Of a stretch of DNA of 64,000 nt, positions 1-10,116 are shown piece after piece. Numbering within the stretch: the first letter of the stretch is position 1; the number at the start of each line of letters is the position of its first letter. The notes under the pieces were generated by a model. That model was not told the DNA's origin. It worked only from the letters and a program-made list of their open reading frames with translations, and did not search any database. This stretch comes from Actinomycetospora lutea (GTDB lineage Bacteria; Actinomycetota; Actinomycetes; Mycobacteriales; Pseudonocardiaceae): positions 62,001 through 126,000 of the forward strand of contig NZ_JAQZAL010000018.1 of NCBI RefSeq assembly GCF_028737205.1, read 5' to 3'. Made by a program: the position numbers and the translations under genes.

Positions 1-657
1 CCCGCCGGAGGCCGGGACCGTGGCGGCCGGTCCGGTACCGGACCCACCGAGGGGGCCGGCACCGGCGGGCGGGGCGACCGGGCGCACGTCCGGGGACGGG
101 AGACGCGAGAACGCGGACAGCTCCCCCGCGAGCTCGCGCACGGCCACCGCGGCGTCGCCGAGGAGCGTCTCGGCCCGGACGACGGCGGCGCGCGCGGCGG
201 CGGTCGGCTCGGCCAGGGCGCGGGCGACGTGGTGGTCGGCGAACGGGGCCCGCGCGGGGTCGGCAAGAGCCTCCGCCCGCGCACGCCGGGACGCGTCGAG
301 CGCCCGGGACACGTGGCCGTCGACCTCGCGCCGCATGCCCGCGAGCTCCTGGCCGGCGCGGTCGATGCGCGCCCGGATGCGGCCGGTCGCGTCGAGGGTC
401 CGCACCCCGGCGGCGCCGACGTCGCCGAGGTAGCCGGCCAGCGCGTCGGCACCTCGCCCTTGCCAGGCGGCGCGGATGTCGTCGCCGTGGCGGCCGAGCG
501 TGCGCAGCGAGTCGTCGACGCCCTCGGCCATCGCCGCGAGCCCGCGTCCCATCTCGAGCAGGCCCTCCGGGTCCACCCGCTGGGCACGGGCGACCAGCGC
601 GCTGAGCTCCTGCCCGCCCGGCTGCGCGGCGAGCTCGCCGACGGCGTCGAACGCCAT
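1..657 (-). CDS. WXG100/PPE-like type VII secretion substrate (3' end outside window)
   Basis: The frame opens at an ATG whose complement lies at 655-657 and stays open for 219 codons to the left edge, so the C-terminus is missing. The first 100 residues are alpha-helical with a W65-Q-G67 turn (AAWQGRGADAL), the hallmark of WXG100-type helical hairpins exported by ESX/type VII systems. A second long helical region follows (about residues 85-185), then a Pro/Gly/Ala-rich tail. The length suggests an EspB- or PPE-like secreted protein rather than a 100-residue EsxA. It starts 4 bp after the stop of the small helical gene upstream, so the two are probably one operon. The WxG motif and helices are visible; export is inferred from the family. 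Confidence 0.6.
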   Translation of the reverse strand, partial: MAFDAVGELAAQPGGQELSALVARAQRVDPEGLLEMGRGLAAMAEGVDDSLRTLGRHGDDIRAAWQGRGADALAGYLGDVGAAGVRTLDATGRIRARIDRAGQELAGMRREVDGHVSRALDASRRARAEALADPARAPFADHHVARALAEPTAAARAAVVRAETLLGDAAVAVRELAGELSAFSRLPSPDVRPVAPPAGAGPLGGSGTGPAATVPASGG

Positions 658-661
658 GCCC

Positions 662-958
662 TCAGGCCGCGGCCAGCGACGACGCCGCGTCGCGGTCGGC
701 CGACGACACCGCCGTCAGGGCCGCGTCGAGGGCGCGGTCGACACCGTCGAGACGCGACCCCGCCGCCCCGAGCTCGGCGTCGAGCGCCCGCACGACCTCG
801 TCCAGCGCGCCGACCATCGCCCCGGCCGCGGTCAGGTCGCCGAGTCCGGCGCGCGGCACCGTGACCCGGTCGATCATCGCCGGGAGGCGTCGCGCCTCCG
901 CGGAGACGCCGGCGCGCGCCTGCTCGACGGCCGCCGGGCGCAGGACGAGGTCGGGCAT
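662..958 (-). CDS. Small helical protein, EspC-like type VII secretion-associated
   Basis: The product is 98 aa, starting at MPDLVLRPAAVEQA. It is almost entirely helical and Ala-rich, with no membrane segment or cysteine. Size, composition and position directly before a WXG protein resemble the EspC/DUF2580 family of ESX-associated secreted proteins; sequence similarity beyond this cannot be verified here. The start at 958 is preferred over an upstream in-frame ATG at 1030 because a TACTCT -10 motif lies 6 nt before it, as in a leaderless transcript, and because family members are about 100 aa long. The earlier start would add an unlikely Arg/Pro-rich leader. Confidence 0.5.
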   Translation of the reverse strand: MPDLVLRPAAVEQARAGVSAEARRLPAMIDRVTVPRAGLGDLTAAGAMVGALDEVVRALDAELGAAGSRLDGVDRALDAALTAVSSADRDAASSLAAA

Positions 959-964
959 GCGCGG

Positions 965-970
965 AGAGTA
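965..970 (-). promoter_or_regulatory. -10 element (TACTCT) of a leaderless-type promoter
   Basis: TACTCT on the minus strand lies 6 nt upstream of the ATG at 958. This spacing puts the transcription start at or next to the start codon and supports the chosen start. Confidence 0.35.
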
Positions 971-1007
971 GGTCGACGCCCCGCGCCGATGGGGCGCTTT
1001 CGGAGAA

Positions 1008-2276
1008 TCAGGCGCGCACCGGCATGGCAACCCGTCCGGCGGCGGCGTCGCGGGCGATGTCGGTGCGGTGGTGGCCGCCGGGAAGGTGCACGGCGGCGAG
1101 GCGCTCGTAGGCGTCGGCGCGGGCGGCGTCGAGGTCGGCGCCGGTCCCGACGACCGACAGGACCCGCCCGCCGCTCGAGACCACGGCGCCGTCGTCGCGG
1201 CGCCGGGTGCCCGCGTGCAGGACGTTCGGGTCGTCGGCGCCGCGGATCACGTCGCCGGTCCGCACCGTGCCGGGGTAGCCCTCGGCGGCGACGACGACGG
1301 TGACGGCGGCGCCGTCCGACCAGGTCGGGGCGGGTTCGTCGGCGAGGCGCCCGTGCGCGGCCGCGGCGAGCAGCGAGGCCGCCGAGCTGCGCAGCAGGGC
1401 CAGCACGACCTGCGTCTCGGGGTCGCCGAAGCGGCAGTTGAACTCGATCACCTGCGGGCCGGACGACGTGAGGGCGAGCCCCGCGTAGAGCAGGCCCGAG
1501 AACGGCGCGCCACGGGCGGCGAGCTCGGTGACGACCGGGACGACGATCCGCTCGACCACCTCGTCCACGAGTCCCGCGGACGCCCAGGGCAGCGGCGCGT
1601 AGGCGCCCATCCCGCCCGTGTTCGGGCCGGCGTCGTCGTCACCGAGGCGCTTGAAGTCCTGGGCCGGCAGCAGCGGGACCACGGTCGTGCCGTCGACGAC
1701 GCAGAACAATGACGCCTCGGGCCCGTCGAGGAACGACTCGAGCAGCACCGGGTGGCCGGCCTCGAGCACGGACGCGGCGTGGCGTCGGGCGGCCTCGAGG
1801 TCCTCGGTCACGAGCACGCCCTTGCCGGCGGCGAGCCCGTCGTCCTTGACCACCCACGGCGCCTCGAAGCGGGCGAGGGCGGCGTCGAGGCCGCCGGGGT
1901 TGTCGACCGACTCGCTGCGCGCGGTGGGCACTCCGGCGGCGGCCATGACGTCCTTCGCGAACGCCTTGGAGCCCTCGATGCGCGCCGCGGCCGCGGTCGG
2001 GCCGAAGCAGGGCACGCCGGCCACGCGCAGCGCGTCGCCGACGCCGGCGACCAGCGGGGCCTCGGGGCCGACGACGACGAGATCGGCGCGCCACCGCCGC
2101 GCGAGCGCGACGACCTGCTCGGGGTCGGTCGGGTCCGCGAGGCCGGGGTGCTCGGCCAGCGCCGCGGTGCCGGCGTTGCCGGGGGCGGCCGCGAGCGCCG
2201 TCACCCGCGGATCGCCGGCGAGGGCGTGCAGGAGGGCGTGTTCGCGGGCTCCGGAACCGATGACCAGGACGCGCAC
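1008..2276 (-). CDS. purD: Phosphoribosylamine--glycine ligase
   Basis: GARS catalyses ATP-dependent joining of glycine to 5-phosphoribosylamine, the second step of cytosolic de novo purine synthesis. The product is 422 aa, the usual length. It begins [19 protein letters not shown] (N-domain nucleotide fold). The ATP-grasp domain covers about residues 105-300, with [10 protein letters not shown] and the metal/ATP motif [10 protein letters not shown] near residue 290; the C-terminal domain follows. The open frame runs upstream to 2642, but the GTG at 2276 matches the family N-terminus exactly and has TAGCGT 7 nt upstream, suggesting a leaderless start. purA, another purine gene, lies 1.8 kb away in the same orientation but is separated by unrelated genes. 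Confidence 0.97.
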   Translation of the reverse strand: MRVLVIGSGAREHALLHALAGDPRVTALAAAPGNAGTAALAEHPGLADPTDPEQVVALARRWRADLVVVGPEAPLVAGVGDALRVAGVPCFGPTAAAARIEGSKAFAKDVMAAAGVPTARSESVDNPGGLDAALARFEAPWVVKDDGLAAGKGVLVTEDLEAARRHAASVLEAGHPVLLESFLDGPEASLFCVVDGTTVVPLLPAQDFKRLGDDDAGPNTGGMGAYAPLPWASAGLVDEVVERIVVPVVTELAARGAPFSGLLYAGLALTSSGPQVIEFNCRFGDPETQVVLALLRSSAASLLAAAAHGRLADEPAPTWSDGAAVTVVVAAEGYPGTVRTGDVIRGADDPNVLHAGTRRRDDGAVVSSGGRVLSVVGTGADLDAARADAYERLAAVHLPGGHHRTDIARDAAAGRVAMPVRA

Positions 2277-2283
2277 GGGCGAC

Positions 2284-2289
2284 ACGCTA
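2284..2289 (-). promoter_or_regulatory. -10 element (TAGCGT) of purD
   Basis: TAGCGT on the minus strand, 7 nt before the purD GTG, fits the leaderless promoter pattern seen at several genes in this window. Confidence 0.35.
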
Positions 2290-2316
2290 CGGGCACCCCC
2301 TGAGGCGCGAGCTGGC

Positions 2317-2383
2317 GGCGTGTCGCACGACGAGGATGTGGCGATCCTGGCGTCAGACGCCAGCGATGCCGCATCGCTCGCAC
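2317..2383 (+). repeat. Palindromic dispersed repeat, copy 1
   Basis: This block of about 67 bp lies in the purD/phosphodiesterase intergenic gap. Its core is a hairpin, CTGGCGT-CAG-ACGCCAG, flanked by imperfectly matching outer arms (GATGTGGC and GCCGCATC). A nearly identical block occurs in inverted orientation at 56719-56786, differing by about seven substitutions and one indel. It looks like a REP/MITE-like intergenic element. Confidence 0.7.
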
Positions 2384-2460
2384 AGACCGGCTCGCCCTGA
2401 CGCCCCGCGTTCACCGGGGGCGGGTGGCGGGGTCGCGCGGGCCCCGGAACACTGCGCCCG

Positions 2461-3663
2461 ATGACGATGCCGGGGCCCGCGTTCACCCGTCGCTCCGCGC
2501 TGTGGGGCGGGCTCGCCGCCGCCGGGGCGCTCGCCGCCGGGTGCGCCGACACGCCGGTCGCCGCCGGCCCCGCGGCACCCGCGCCGACCGGCGCCCCGCC
2601 CCCGAGCACGACGCCGTCCCCGTCCCCCGGCGGCACCGGCACCGCGCCCGGCGGACCCGACCGGATCCTGGTGGTCGGCCACCGCGGCGCCTCGGGCTAC
2701 CGGCCGGAGCACACGCTCGCCGCCTACGAGCTCGCGATCCGCATGGGCGCCGACGCCGTCGACGTCGACCTCGTGCCCACCCGCGACGGGGTGCTCGTCG
2801 CGCGCCACGAGCCCGAGATCGGCGGCACGACGAACGTCGCGACCCGGCCCGAGTTCGCCGCGCGCCGCACCACGAAGGAGATCGACGGCACCACGGCGAC
2901 CGGCTGGTTCACCACCGACTTCACGCTCGCCGAGATCCGCACGCTGCGGGCGGTGGAGCGCATCCCCGAGACCCGCCCGCACAACACGCTCTACGACGGC
3001 CGCTTCCCCGTCGTCACGTTCGACGAGGTCCTCGACCTGCTCGACCGCCTCGCCGCCGAGCTGCGCCGCCCCGTGGGCGTGCTGCCCGAGGTCAAGCACT
3101 CGACCTACTTCGCGAGCCTCGGCCTGCCCGTCGAGCCCGCGCTCGTCGACACCCTGCGCCGGCGCGGTCGGGACCGCGCGGACTCCGGAGTGATCATCCA
3201 GTCGTTCGAGACCGCGAACCTGCGGGCGCTCAAGGGGCAGGTCGGGTGCCCGCTGCTCCAGCTCGTGGACTCGGCGGGCACGCGCCCGGCCGACGTCGTC
3301 GCCGCGAACGACCCGCGGACCTCCGACGCGCTGCTCACCCCGCAGGGCCTGCGCGACGTCGCCACGTACGCGACCTGGCTCGGCCCGAGCAAGGAGTGGA
3401 TCGTCCCGCTGGGACCGGACGACGCCGCCGGCGCCCCGACCGGGCTGGTCCAGGACGCCCACGCCGCGAGCCTGCGGGTCATGCCCTACACGTTCCGCAA
3501 CGAGAACGAGTTCCTGCCCCTGCAGCGCCGCCGCGGCGGAGCGGGCGCGCCGAAGGACACCTACGGCGACGCGTTCGGCGAGTACGAGCAGTTCGTCGCC
3601 GTCGGCGTCGACGCCGTGTTCAGCGACGACCCGGACACCGCGCTGACCGCCGTCAGCCCCTGA
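2461..3663 (+). CDS. glpQ: Glycerophosphodiester phosphodiesterase, Tat-exported lipoprotein
   Basis: The enzyme hydrolyses glycerophosphodiesters to an alcohol and glycerol-3-phosphate outside the membrane. The product is 400 aa. The N-terminus has a twin-arginine signal ([14 protein letters not shown]) running into a lipobox (ALAAGC, Cys28), then a Pro/Thr linker to about residue 65. The catalytic domain follows: VGHRGASG with EHT, the acidic metal ligands in [13 protein letters not shown], and the second catalytic His in ARHEPEI. The downstream EVKHSTYF strand and the IIQSF motif are also typical of GDPDs. It is a single-gene unit on the plus strand. The symbol is by analogy with periplasmic GlpQ; the substrate is not proven. 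Confidence 0.9.
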   Translation: MTMPGPAFTRRSALWGGLAAAGALAAGCADTPVAAGPAAPAPTGAPPPSTTPSPSPGGTGTAPGGPDRILVVGHRGASGYRPEHTLAAYELAIRMGADAVDVDLVPTRDGVLVARHEPEIGGTTNVATRPEFAARRTTKEIDGTTATGWFTTDFTLAEIRTLRAVERIPETRPHNTLYDGRFPVVTFDEVLDLLDRLAAELRRPVGVLPEVKHSTYFASLGLPVEPALVDTLRRRGRDRADSGVIIQSFETANLRALKGQVGCPLLQLVDSAGTRPADVVAANDPRTSDALLTPQGLRDVATYATWLGPSKEWIVPLGPDDAAGAPTGLVQDAHAASLRVMPYTFRNENEFLPLQRRRGGAGAPKDTYGDAFGEYEQFVAVGVDAVFSDDPDTALTAVSP

Positions 3664-3963
3664 TCAGGGCGCCAGACGCCGGTCGACGTAGCACCAGCGC
3701 CACGTCTCGTCCGGCTCGTGCGAGCGCATCACCGGGTGGCCGGTGTCCTCGTGGTGCTTGGACGCGTGCCGGTACGGGCTGGAGTCGCAGCAGGCGACGT
3801 GCCCGCACTCGACGCACTTGCGCAGGTGGGCCCACGCGGTGGAGCCCTCGGCCCGGCAGTCGGGGCAGATCAGCGTCTCGCCGTCGCGGGCGACCGCGTC
3901 GGGCGCCGGGTCGGCGGCCGGACCGTCGGTGCCGATGGTCAGGAGGTGTTCGCAGGCGCCCAC
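3664..3963 (-). CDS. UBP-type zinc finger protein
   Basis: The product is 99 aa, made almost wholly of a UBP-type zinc finger. The ligands are in ACEHL, CPDC, the CVECGHVACCDSSPY core, and several downstream His residues (RHASKHHEDTGHPV). In eukaryotes this fold reads the ubiquitin C-terminus. In actinobacteria stand-alone copies are common and their function is unknown. The start is GTG at 3963, with TAGGAT 7 nt before it (leaderless type). Its stop lies directly after the plus-strand phosphodiesterase stop, so the two genes converge with no gap and no room for a separate terminator. Confidence 0.85.
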   Translation of the reverse strand: MGACEHLLTIGTDGPAADPAPDAVARDGETLICPDCRAEGSTAWAHLRKCVECGHVACCDSSPYRHASKHHEDTGHPVMRSHEPDETWRWCYVDRRLAP

Positions 3964-3970
3964 CCGACCG

Positions 3971-3976
3971 ATCCTA
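3971..3976 (-). promoter_or_regulatory. -10 element (TAGGAT) of the UBP zinc finger gene
   Basis: TAGGAT on the minus strand, 7 nt before the GTG start at 3963; leaderless-type spacing. Confidence 0.35.
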
Positions 3977-4045
3977 GGCGACGGGAACGCCAGGACGGTG
4001 CGACGACGGAGCGCTGCCGGGCCGTCGCCTCGTCGCCGCGACGAC

Positions 4046-6092
<2,047 letters not shown>

Positions 6093-6110
6093 CGGATGCG
6101 CCCGGTGACC

Positions 6111-6161
6111 GGGCGGCCTGGGACGTCCGGCGGGATCCTCCCGCCGGACGGTGGGCCGCCC
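6111..6161 (+). terminator. Large hairpin terminator downstream of the Rv0358-like gene
   Basis: A perfect 11-bp stem (GTCCGGCGGGA, 6125-6135, with its complement at 6139-6149) has a 3-nt loop. It is enclosed by a second perfect 8-bp stem (GGGCGGCC, 6111-6118, with 6154-6161). It sits 20 bp after the stop codon. There is no T-tract, as is usual in actinobacteria. Confidence 0.65.
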
Positions 6162-6248
6162 GAGTGCGCTGGGCAACCGCTCAGCCACCGTCCGTGCCCA
6201 CCTGCCGATGACGTGCATGCCCCCACGGGGGCGGGGTATGACATCACC

Positions 6249-6524
6249 ATGCTGGTGGTGGTCGTGCTCCTCCCGATCGTGATCATGGTTGTCACCTGCC
6301 TGCTCGAGCGGTTCGAGGCCCACGCCGTCACGGAGAAGCCGACGCCGCGCGTCCGCCGCCCCCTGCCGGCCGCCTCACCCGCCGAGCCGGCCGAGCCGGC
6401 CGAGCCCGCTGCCCCCGCGCTCGCGCTCGTCCCGGGGGCCGACGCGGGCGCGGGCGAGGACCGCCCCGAGACCGTCACCCCGCAGGCCGCGCCCGCCCCG
6501 GGCGCCCTCCGCCGGGCGTCCTGA
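6249..6524 (+). CDS. Small single-pass membrane protein with acidic/proline tail
   Basis: The product is 91 aa. Residues 1-19 (MLVVVVLLPIVIMVVTCLL) form one membrane helix. A charged cytosolic stretch follows, then a low-complexity AEP repeat (three AEP units near residue 45) and a Pro/Ala/Asp-rich tail. The frame opens earlier (6096), but the ATG at 6249 begins exactly at the hydrophobic helix and follows TATGAC by 6 nt. No family is recognised. It lies between two strong hairpins, so it is transcribed alone. Confidence 0.55.
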   Translation: MLVVVVLLPIVIMVVTCLLERFEAHAVTEKPTPRVRRPLPAASPAEPAEPAEPAAPALALVPGADAGAGEDRPETVTPQAAPAPGALRRAS

Positions 6525-6529
6525 CCACC

Positions 6530-6552
6530 ACCCGTGTCCCGGGGACACGGGT
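6530..6552. terminator. Bidirectional hairpin terminator
   Basis: ACCCGTGTCC (6530-6539) and GGACACGGGT (6543-6552) form a perfect 10-bp stem with a 3-nt loop. It lies exactly between two convergent genes and can end transcription from both. Confidence 0.75.
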
Positions 6553-6561
6553 CGGGCCGGG

Positions 6562-7656
6562 TCACGACGGTGTCGGGCCGTCGTCCCCGAGCCGGGTGCT
6601 CGTCGTGGCGGCGACCGCCTCGTCGCGGTCCATCCCGGCCGCGGTCAGGAGGTCGACGAGCATCGAGCGGATCTGCGCGATGACCACGTCCGCCGAGTAG
6701 CCCCCGCCGCGCGCCGGCACCGCGCCGACCGTGTCCAGCAGCGCGCTGCGCGCGCCGTCGGTCGACTCGCCGGTGGTCAGCTCGCGGCGCAGCGTCGCGG
6801 TGTCCTCGGCCAGGGTGCGCAGGACGGCCACGACGTCGGCGCCGGTCTCCTCGCCGTCGCGGATCGCGGCGTGCCCGCGCCGCGCGAGCACGCGGGCGTT
6901 GCGCAGCGCGAGATCGACCGCGCGCACGGCCACGCGCAGGCGCGCGAGCTCCCCGCGGTGGCGGCGGCGCAGCGGCGCGATCGCCGTGATCTCGAAGCCG
7001 GCGTCGACCGCGTCCGCGAGGGCGTCGACCCGCCCCTGCGTGGCCCGCGCCCGCTCGAGGACCGCCGCCGCGGCCTCCGGGTCCGCGGTCCGCAGTGCGT
7101 CGGCGGTGCCGATCAGCACCTCCTCGAGCTCGGTGAGCAGCGCCGCGAGGCCGCGCCGGGCCCGGGTGAGCGGGTGCGAGGGCAGGGTCGCCGCGGTCGC
7201 CAGCCCGATCGCCGCACCGATGAGCGTGTCGATCCAGCGCGTGAACGCCCCGGTCGTCCCCGGCGGCTGCAGCGTCGCCACCAGCACCGCCGACACCGCC
7301 GCCTGGTTGAGCAGCAGGGCGCCGACGTCGAAGAGCAGGGCGGCGAGGAGCGCGAGTCCCACGACGACGCTGATCTGCCACCAGCCGGGGCCGATGAGCA
7401 CGACGATGAGGTCGCCGACGGCCACCCCCACGCTGACCCCGAGGGCGAGCTCCACCGAGCGGCGCAGCCGGTTGGTCAGCGAGACCCCGAGGACCAGCAC
7501 GCACGCGATCGGCGCGAAGAACGGCACCGGGTGCCCGACGACGTCGCGCGCCACGAGGTACGCGAGCCCGGCCGCCAGCGCGCACTGCAGCACCGGCAGC
7601 CCGGAGTCGCGCAGCCGTCGGGCCCGGCTGCGCGCCAGCCGTTCCAGGCGGTCCAC
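6562..7656 (-). CDS. FUSC-family membrane protein (aromatic acid exporter-like)
   Basis: The product is 364 aa. The N-terminal half carries about five to six membrane helices (residues about 20-160: LPVLQCALAAGLAYLVAR, FFAPIACVLVLGV, ELALGVSVGVAVGDLIVVLIG, ISVVVGLALLAALLF, LIGAAIGLATAATLP). The C-terminal half is a long cytosolic helical domain. This is the half-size FUSC/ArAE architecture linked to export of aromatic acids. Substrate specificity cannot be read from the sequence. It starts 11 bp downstream of the DUF3151 gene and probably belongs to the same transcript. Confidence 0.8.
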   Translation of the reverse strand: MDRLERLARSRARRLRDSGLPVLQCALAAGLAYLVARDVVGHPVPFFAPIACVLVLGVSLTNRLRRSVELALGVSVGVAVGDLIVVLIGPGWWQISVVVGLALLAALLFDVGALLLNQAAVSAVLVATLQPPGTTGAFTRWIDTLIGAAIGLATAATLPSHPLTRARRGLAALLTELEEVLIGTADALRTADPEAAAAVLERARATQGRVDALADAVDAGFEITAIAPLRRRHRGELARLRVAVRAVDLALRNARVLARRGHAAIRDGEETGADVVAVLRTLAEDTATLRRELTTGESTDGARSALLDTVGAVPARGGGYSADVVIAQIRSMLVDLLTAAGMDRDEAVAATTSTRLGDDGPTPS

Positions 7657-7667
7657 GGTCCGGCTCC

Positions 7668-8108
7668 TCAGGCGAGGCCGAGCGCGTCCACGGCCTCCGG
7701 GTCGCAGTCGTCGAGGAGCTGCAGGCAGCGCTCGACCTCGTCGGTCTCACCGATCGCCCGCGCCGCCTTGGCCAGCGCCGCGACCGAGCGCAGGAAGCCC
7801 TGGTTGGGCTCGTGGCTCCACGGCACCGGGCCGAAGCCCTTCCAGCCGTTGCGGCGCAGCTGGTCCAGCCCGCGGTGGTAACCGGTGCGGGCGTAGGCGT
7901 ACGCGGCGACGTGCTCGCCGGCGGCCTCGGCGCGCTCGGCGAGCGTCGCCCACCCGGCCGAGTAGGTCGGGTGGTCGGCGACGACCGCGGCCGGGTCCTC
8001 GCCGCGCTCCAGCCGCGCCGCCGGCTCCGGCGTCTCGGGGAGGTAGGTGGGCTGGGGACCGAGCAGGTTGTGCCCGTGCCCCGCGCCGGGGCCGGTCGGG
8101 ATGGTCAT
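7668..8108 (-). CDS. DUF3151 family protein (Rv0360c-like)
   Basis: The product is 146 aa, cytosolic and helical. The family signature is visible: N-terminal HNLLGPQPTYLPETPEP, then DHPTYSAGWATLAERA, YAYARTGYHRGLDQLRRNGWKG and PWSHEPNQGFLRSVAALAKAA. This is a tetratricopeptide-like conserved actinobacterial family of unknown function. It lies 30 bp downstream of fba on the same strand, and its association with fba appears conserved across actinobacteria, so cotranscription is likely. Confidence 0.9.
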   Translation of the reverse strand: MTIPTGPGAGHGHNLLGPQPTYLPETPEPAARLERGEDPAAVVADHPTYSAGWATLAERAEAAGEHVAAYAYARTGYHRGLDQLRRNGWKGFGPVPWSHEPNQGFLRSVAALAKAARAIGETDEVERCLQLLDDCDPEAVDALGLA

Positions 8109-8138
8109 GGCCCCATCATCCGCCCGGCCCCGAGCCGG

Positions 8139-9173
8139 TCAGCGACCCAGGGTCTGCCCCGTCGAGCGCAGGTTCTCGCAGGCCGTGGTGACCCGCTCGG
8201 CCATGGCGACCTCGGCCTTCTTGTTGTAGCTGCGCGGGTCGTAGGCCTTCTTGTCGCCGACCTCGCCGTCGACCTTCAGGACGCCGTCGTAGTTCGAGAA
8301 CATGTGCGCGGCGATCGGGCGCGTGTAGGCGTACTGCGTGTCGGTGTCGACGTTCATCTTGACCACGCCGTAGTCGAGCGCCTCGTGGATCTCCTCGAGC
8401 AGCGAGCCCGAGCCACCGTGGAACACCAGGTCGAAGGGCTTCGAGCCGTCGGCGAGGCCGAGCTTGCGCGCCGCGACCTCCTGGCCCTCCTTGAGCACCG
8501 AGGGGCGCAGCTTGACGTTGCCCGGCTTGTAGACGCCGTGCACGTTGCCGAACGTCGCGGCCAGCAGGTAGCGGCCCTTCTCGCCGCCGCCGAGCGCGTC
8601 GACGGTGTGCTCGTAGTCGCCCGCGGCGGTGTAGAGCTTCTCGTTGATGTCGTTGGCGACGCCGTCCTCCTCGCCGCCGACGACGCCGATCTCCACCTCG
8701 AGGATGATCTTCGCCTTGGCGGCCTTCTCCAGCAGCTCCTGGGCGATCTCGAGGTTCTCGTGCAGCTCGACCGCCGAGCCGTCCCACATGTGCGACTGGA
8801 ACAGCGGGTTCCGGCCGGCGTCGACGCGCTCCTGGCTGATCGCGAGCAGCGGGCGAACGAACCCGTCGAGCTTGTCCTTGGGGCAGTGGTCGGTGTGCAG
8901 CGCGACGTTGATCGAGTACTTCTCGGCCACGACGTGCGCGAACTCGGCCAGCGCGCTCGCGCCGGTGACCATGTCCTTCACCGACTGGCCGGAGCCGAAC
9001 TCGGCGCCGCCGGTGGAGAACTGGATGATCCCGTCGCTCTCCGCCTCGGCGAAGCCGCGCAGGGCCGCGTTGATCGTCTCCGACGAGGTGCAGTTGATCG
9101 CCGGGAAGGCGAACGCGTTCGCCTTCGCCCGGTCGAGCATCTCGTTGTAGACCTCGGGGGTCGCGATGGGCAT
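8139..9173 (-). CDS. fba: Class II fructose-bisphosphate aldolase
   Basis: This zinc enzyme catalyses the reversible cleavage of fructose-1,6-bisphosphate in glycolysis and gluconeogenesis. The product is 344 aa, normal for the actinobacterial class IIA form. Visible features are the Zn/catalytic segment ALHTDHCPK, the phosphate-binding GNVHGVYKPG and FHGGSGS, and NVDTDTQYAY. The frame continues upstream, but the ATG at 9173 has a GGGAGG ribosome site 8 nt away and gives the family N-terminus MPIATPEVYNEML. It is divergent from the sigma factor gene across a gap of about 220 bp. Confidence 0.98.
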   Translation of the reverse strand: MPIATPEVYNEMLDRAKANAFAFPAINCTSSETINAALRGFAEAESDGIIQFSTGGAEFGSGQSVKDMVTGASALAEFAHVVAEKYSINVALHTDHCPKDKLDGFVRPLLAISQERVDAGRNPLFQSHMWDGSAVELHENLEIAQELLEKAAKAKIILEVEIGVVGGEEDGVANDINEKLYTAAGDYEHTVDALGGGEKGRYLLAATFGNVHGVYKPGNVKLRPSVLKEGQEVAARKLGLADGSKPFDLVFHGGSGSLLEEIHEALDYGVVKMNVDTDTQYAYTRPIAAHMFSNYDGVLKVDGEVGDKKAYDPRSYNKKAEVAMAERVTTACENLRSTGQTLGR

Positions 9174-9379
9174 CGTCGTGCCTCCCAGGGGCGTCGACAG
9201 GGGCCGGGCACCGGAGCGGACACTCCTCCGGCCGGACGTCGGCGCAGTATGACGCAGCCCGCCCGATCCGGCGCTGCGTCGTGCGGTGTGACCCGTTTCC
9301 CGTTGCGTGGCCGCCTGCGCCACGCGGGTGATCCACGGACCGACCCTCGTCCCCACCGGGACCACAGCTGGTGAGCGGC

Positions 9380-9385
9380 TATCGT
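9380..9385 (+). promoter_or_regulatory. -10 element (TATCGT) of the sigma factor gene
   Basis: TATCGT lies 7 nt upstream of the GTG at 9393, leaderless-type spacing. The remainder of the 219-bp gap to fba (9174-9392) shows no gene. Confidence 0.4.
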
Positions 9386-9392
9386 CGGTGAC

Positions 9393-10064
9393 GTGGCCCA
9401 TCCCGGGGAGAGCGCGGTCGAGCGCACGCTGGGCAGCCTGCGGGCCATCGACGCGGTGGCCCCCGCGGACGCCTCGGTGGTCCATCCGTCGGCGCGGCCC
9501 GCGTCGCCGCCCCCGCCGGTGGGGCCGGGCGGCCGACCCGGGCCGGCGCCCGCGAGCGGTCCCGTCGCCACCCAGGACCAGGCCCCGCGCACCCTCGAGG
9601 ACCTCTACCGCGAGCACCGGATGCGGTTCGTGCGCCTGGCCGTGCTGCTCGTGGACGACCCGGCGACCGCCGAGGACGTCGTCCAGGAGGCGTTCACCGG
9701 GCTGCACCGCCACTGGGGCCGGCTGCGCGACGAGCACGCCGCGCTGGGCTACCTGCGCACGGCGGTGGTCAACGGGTCGCGGTCGGTGCTGCGGCGCCGG
9801 CGCACCGCCCGCGAGTACACCCCGCCCCACACGGCCGACGCCCGCTCGGCCGAGTCGCTGGCGATGCTCTCCGCCGAGCACCAGGCCGTGGTGTCCGCCC
9901 TGGGCAAGCTGCCCCGCCGCCAGCGCGAGGTGCTGGTGCTGCGCTACTACGGCGGGCTCTCCGAGGCCGAGATCGCCGAGGCCACGGGCATCAGCAAGGG
10001 CACCGTCAAGTCCACGGCGAGCCGGGGCCTCGAGGCCATCGGCAAGCTCGTCGAGGGCGGCTGA
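9393..10064 (+). CDS. RNA polymerase sigma factor, SigE/ECF-type
   Basis: The product is 223 aa. After a disordered Pro/Gly-rich N-terminal extension of about 65 residues comes sigma region 2 (LYREHRMRFVRLAVLLVDDPATAEDVVQEAF, about 70-100). Region 4 has its helix-turn-helix at about 165-220 (LPRRQREVLVLRYYGGLSEAEIAEATGISKGTVKS). Region 3 is missing, which defines the ECF class; the SxGTVKS spacing resembles the actinobacterial SigE family. A companion gene for a short-N-terminus membrane protein starts 53 bp later, the usual place for an anti-sigma factor, though no zinc motif is present there. Its own promoter is leaderless-type. Confidence 0.85.
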   Translation: MAHPGESAVERTLGSLRAIDAVAPADASVVHPSARPASPPPPVGPGGRPGPAPASGPVATQDQAPRTLEDLYREHRMRFVRLAVLLVDDPATAEDVVQEAFTGLHRHWGRLRDEHAALGYLRTAVVNGSRSVLRRRRTAREYTPPHTADARSAESLAMLSAEHQAVVSALGKLPRRQREVLVLRYYGGLSEAEIAEATGISKGTVKSTASRGLEAIGKLVEGG

Positions 10065-10102
10065 CCCCCGCACGGCCCCTGGGGGTCGCCGGGGCTCGCC
10101 GC

Positions 10103-10108
10103 TAGCAT
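10103..10108 (+). promoter_or_regulatory. -10 element (TAGCAT) of the proline-rich membrane protein gene
   Basis: TAGCAT lies 8 nt upstream of the ATG at 10117, leaderless-type spacing. Confidence 0.4.
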
Positions 10109-10116
10109 CGGCCGGG

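Noticed and set aside
229-1712. Plus-strand frames over the WXG and purD genes
   Set aside because: They are Arg/Pro/Gly-rich antisense shadows of the minus-strand genes with no motif.
1008-2642. Long N-terminal extension of PurD (544 aa)
   Set aside because: The extension crosses the palindromic repeat and the phosphodiesterase promoter gap and is not protein-like; the family N-terminus starts at the GTG at 2276.
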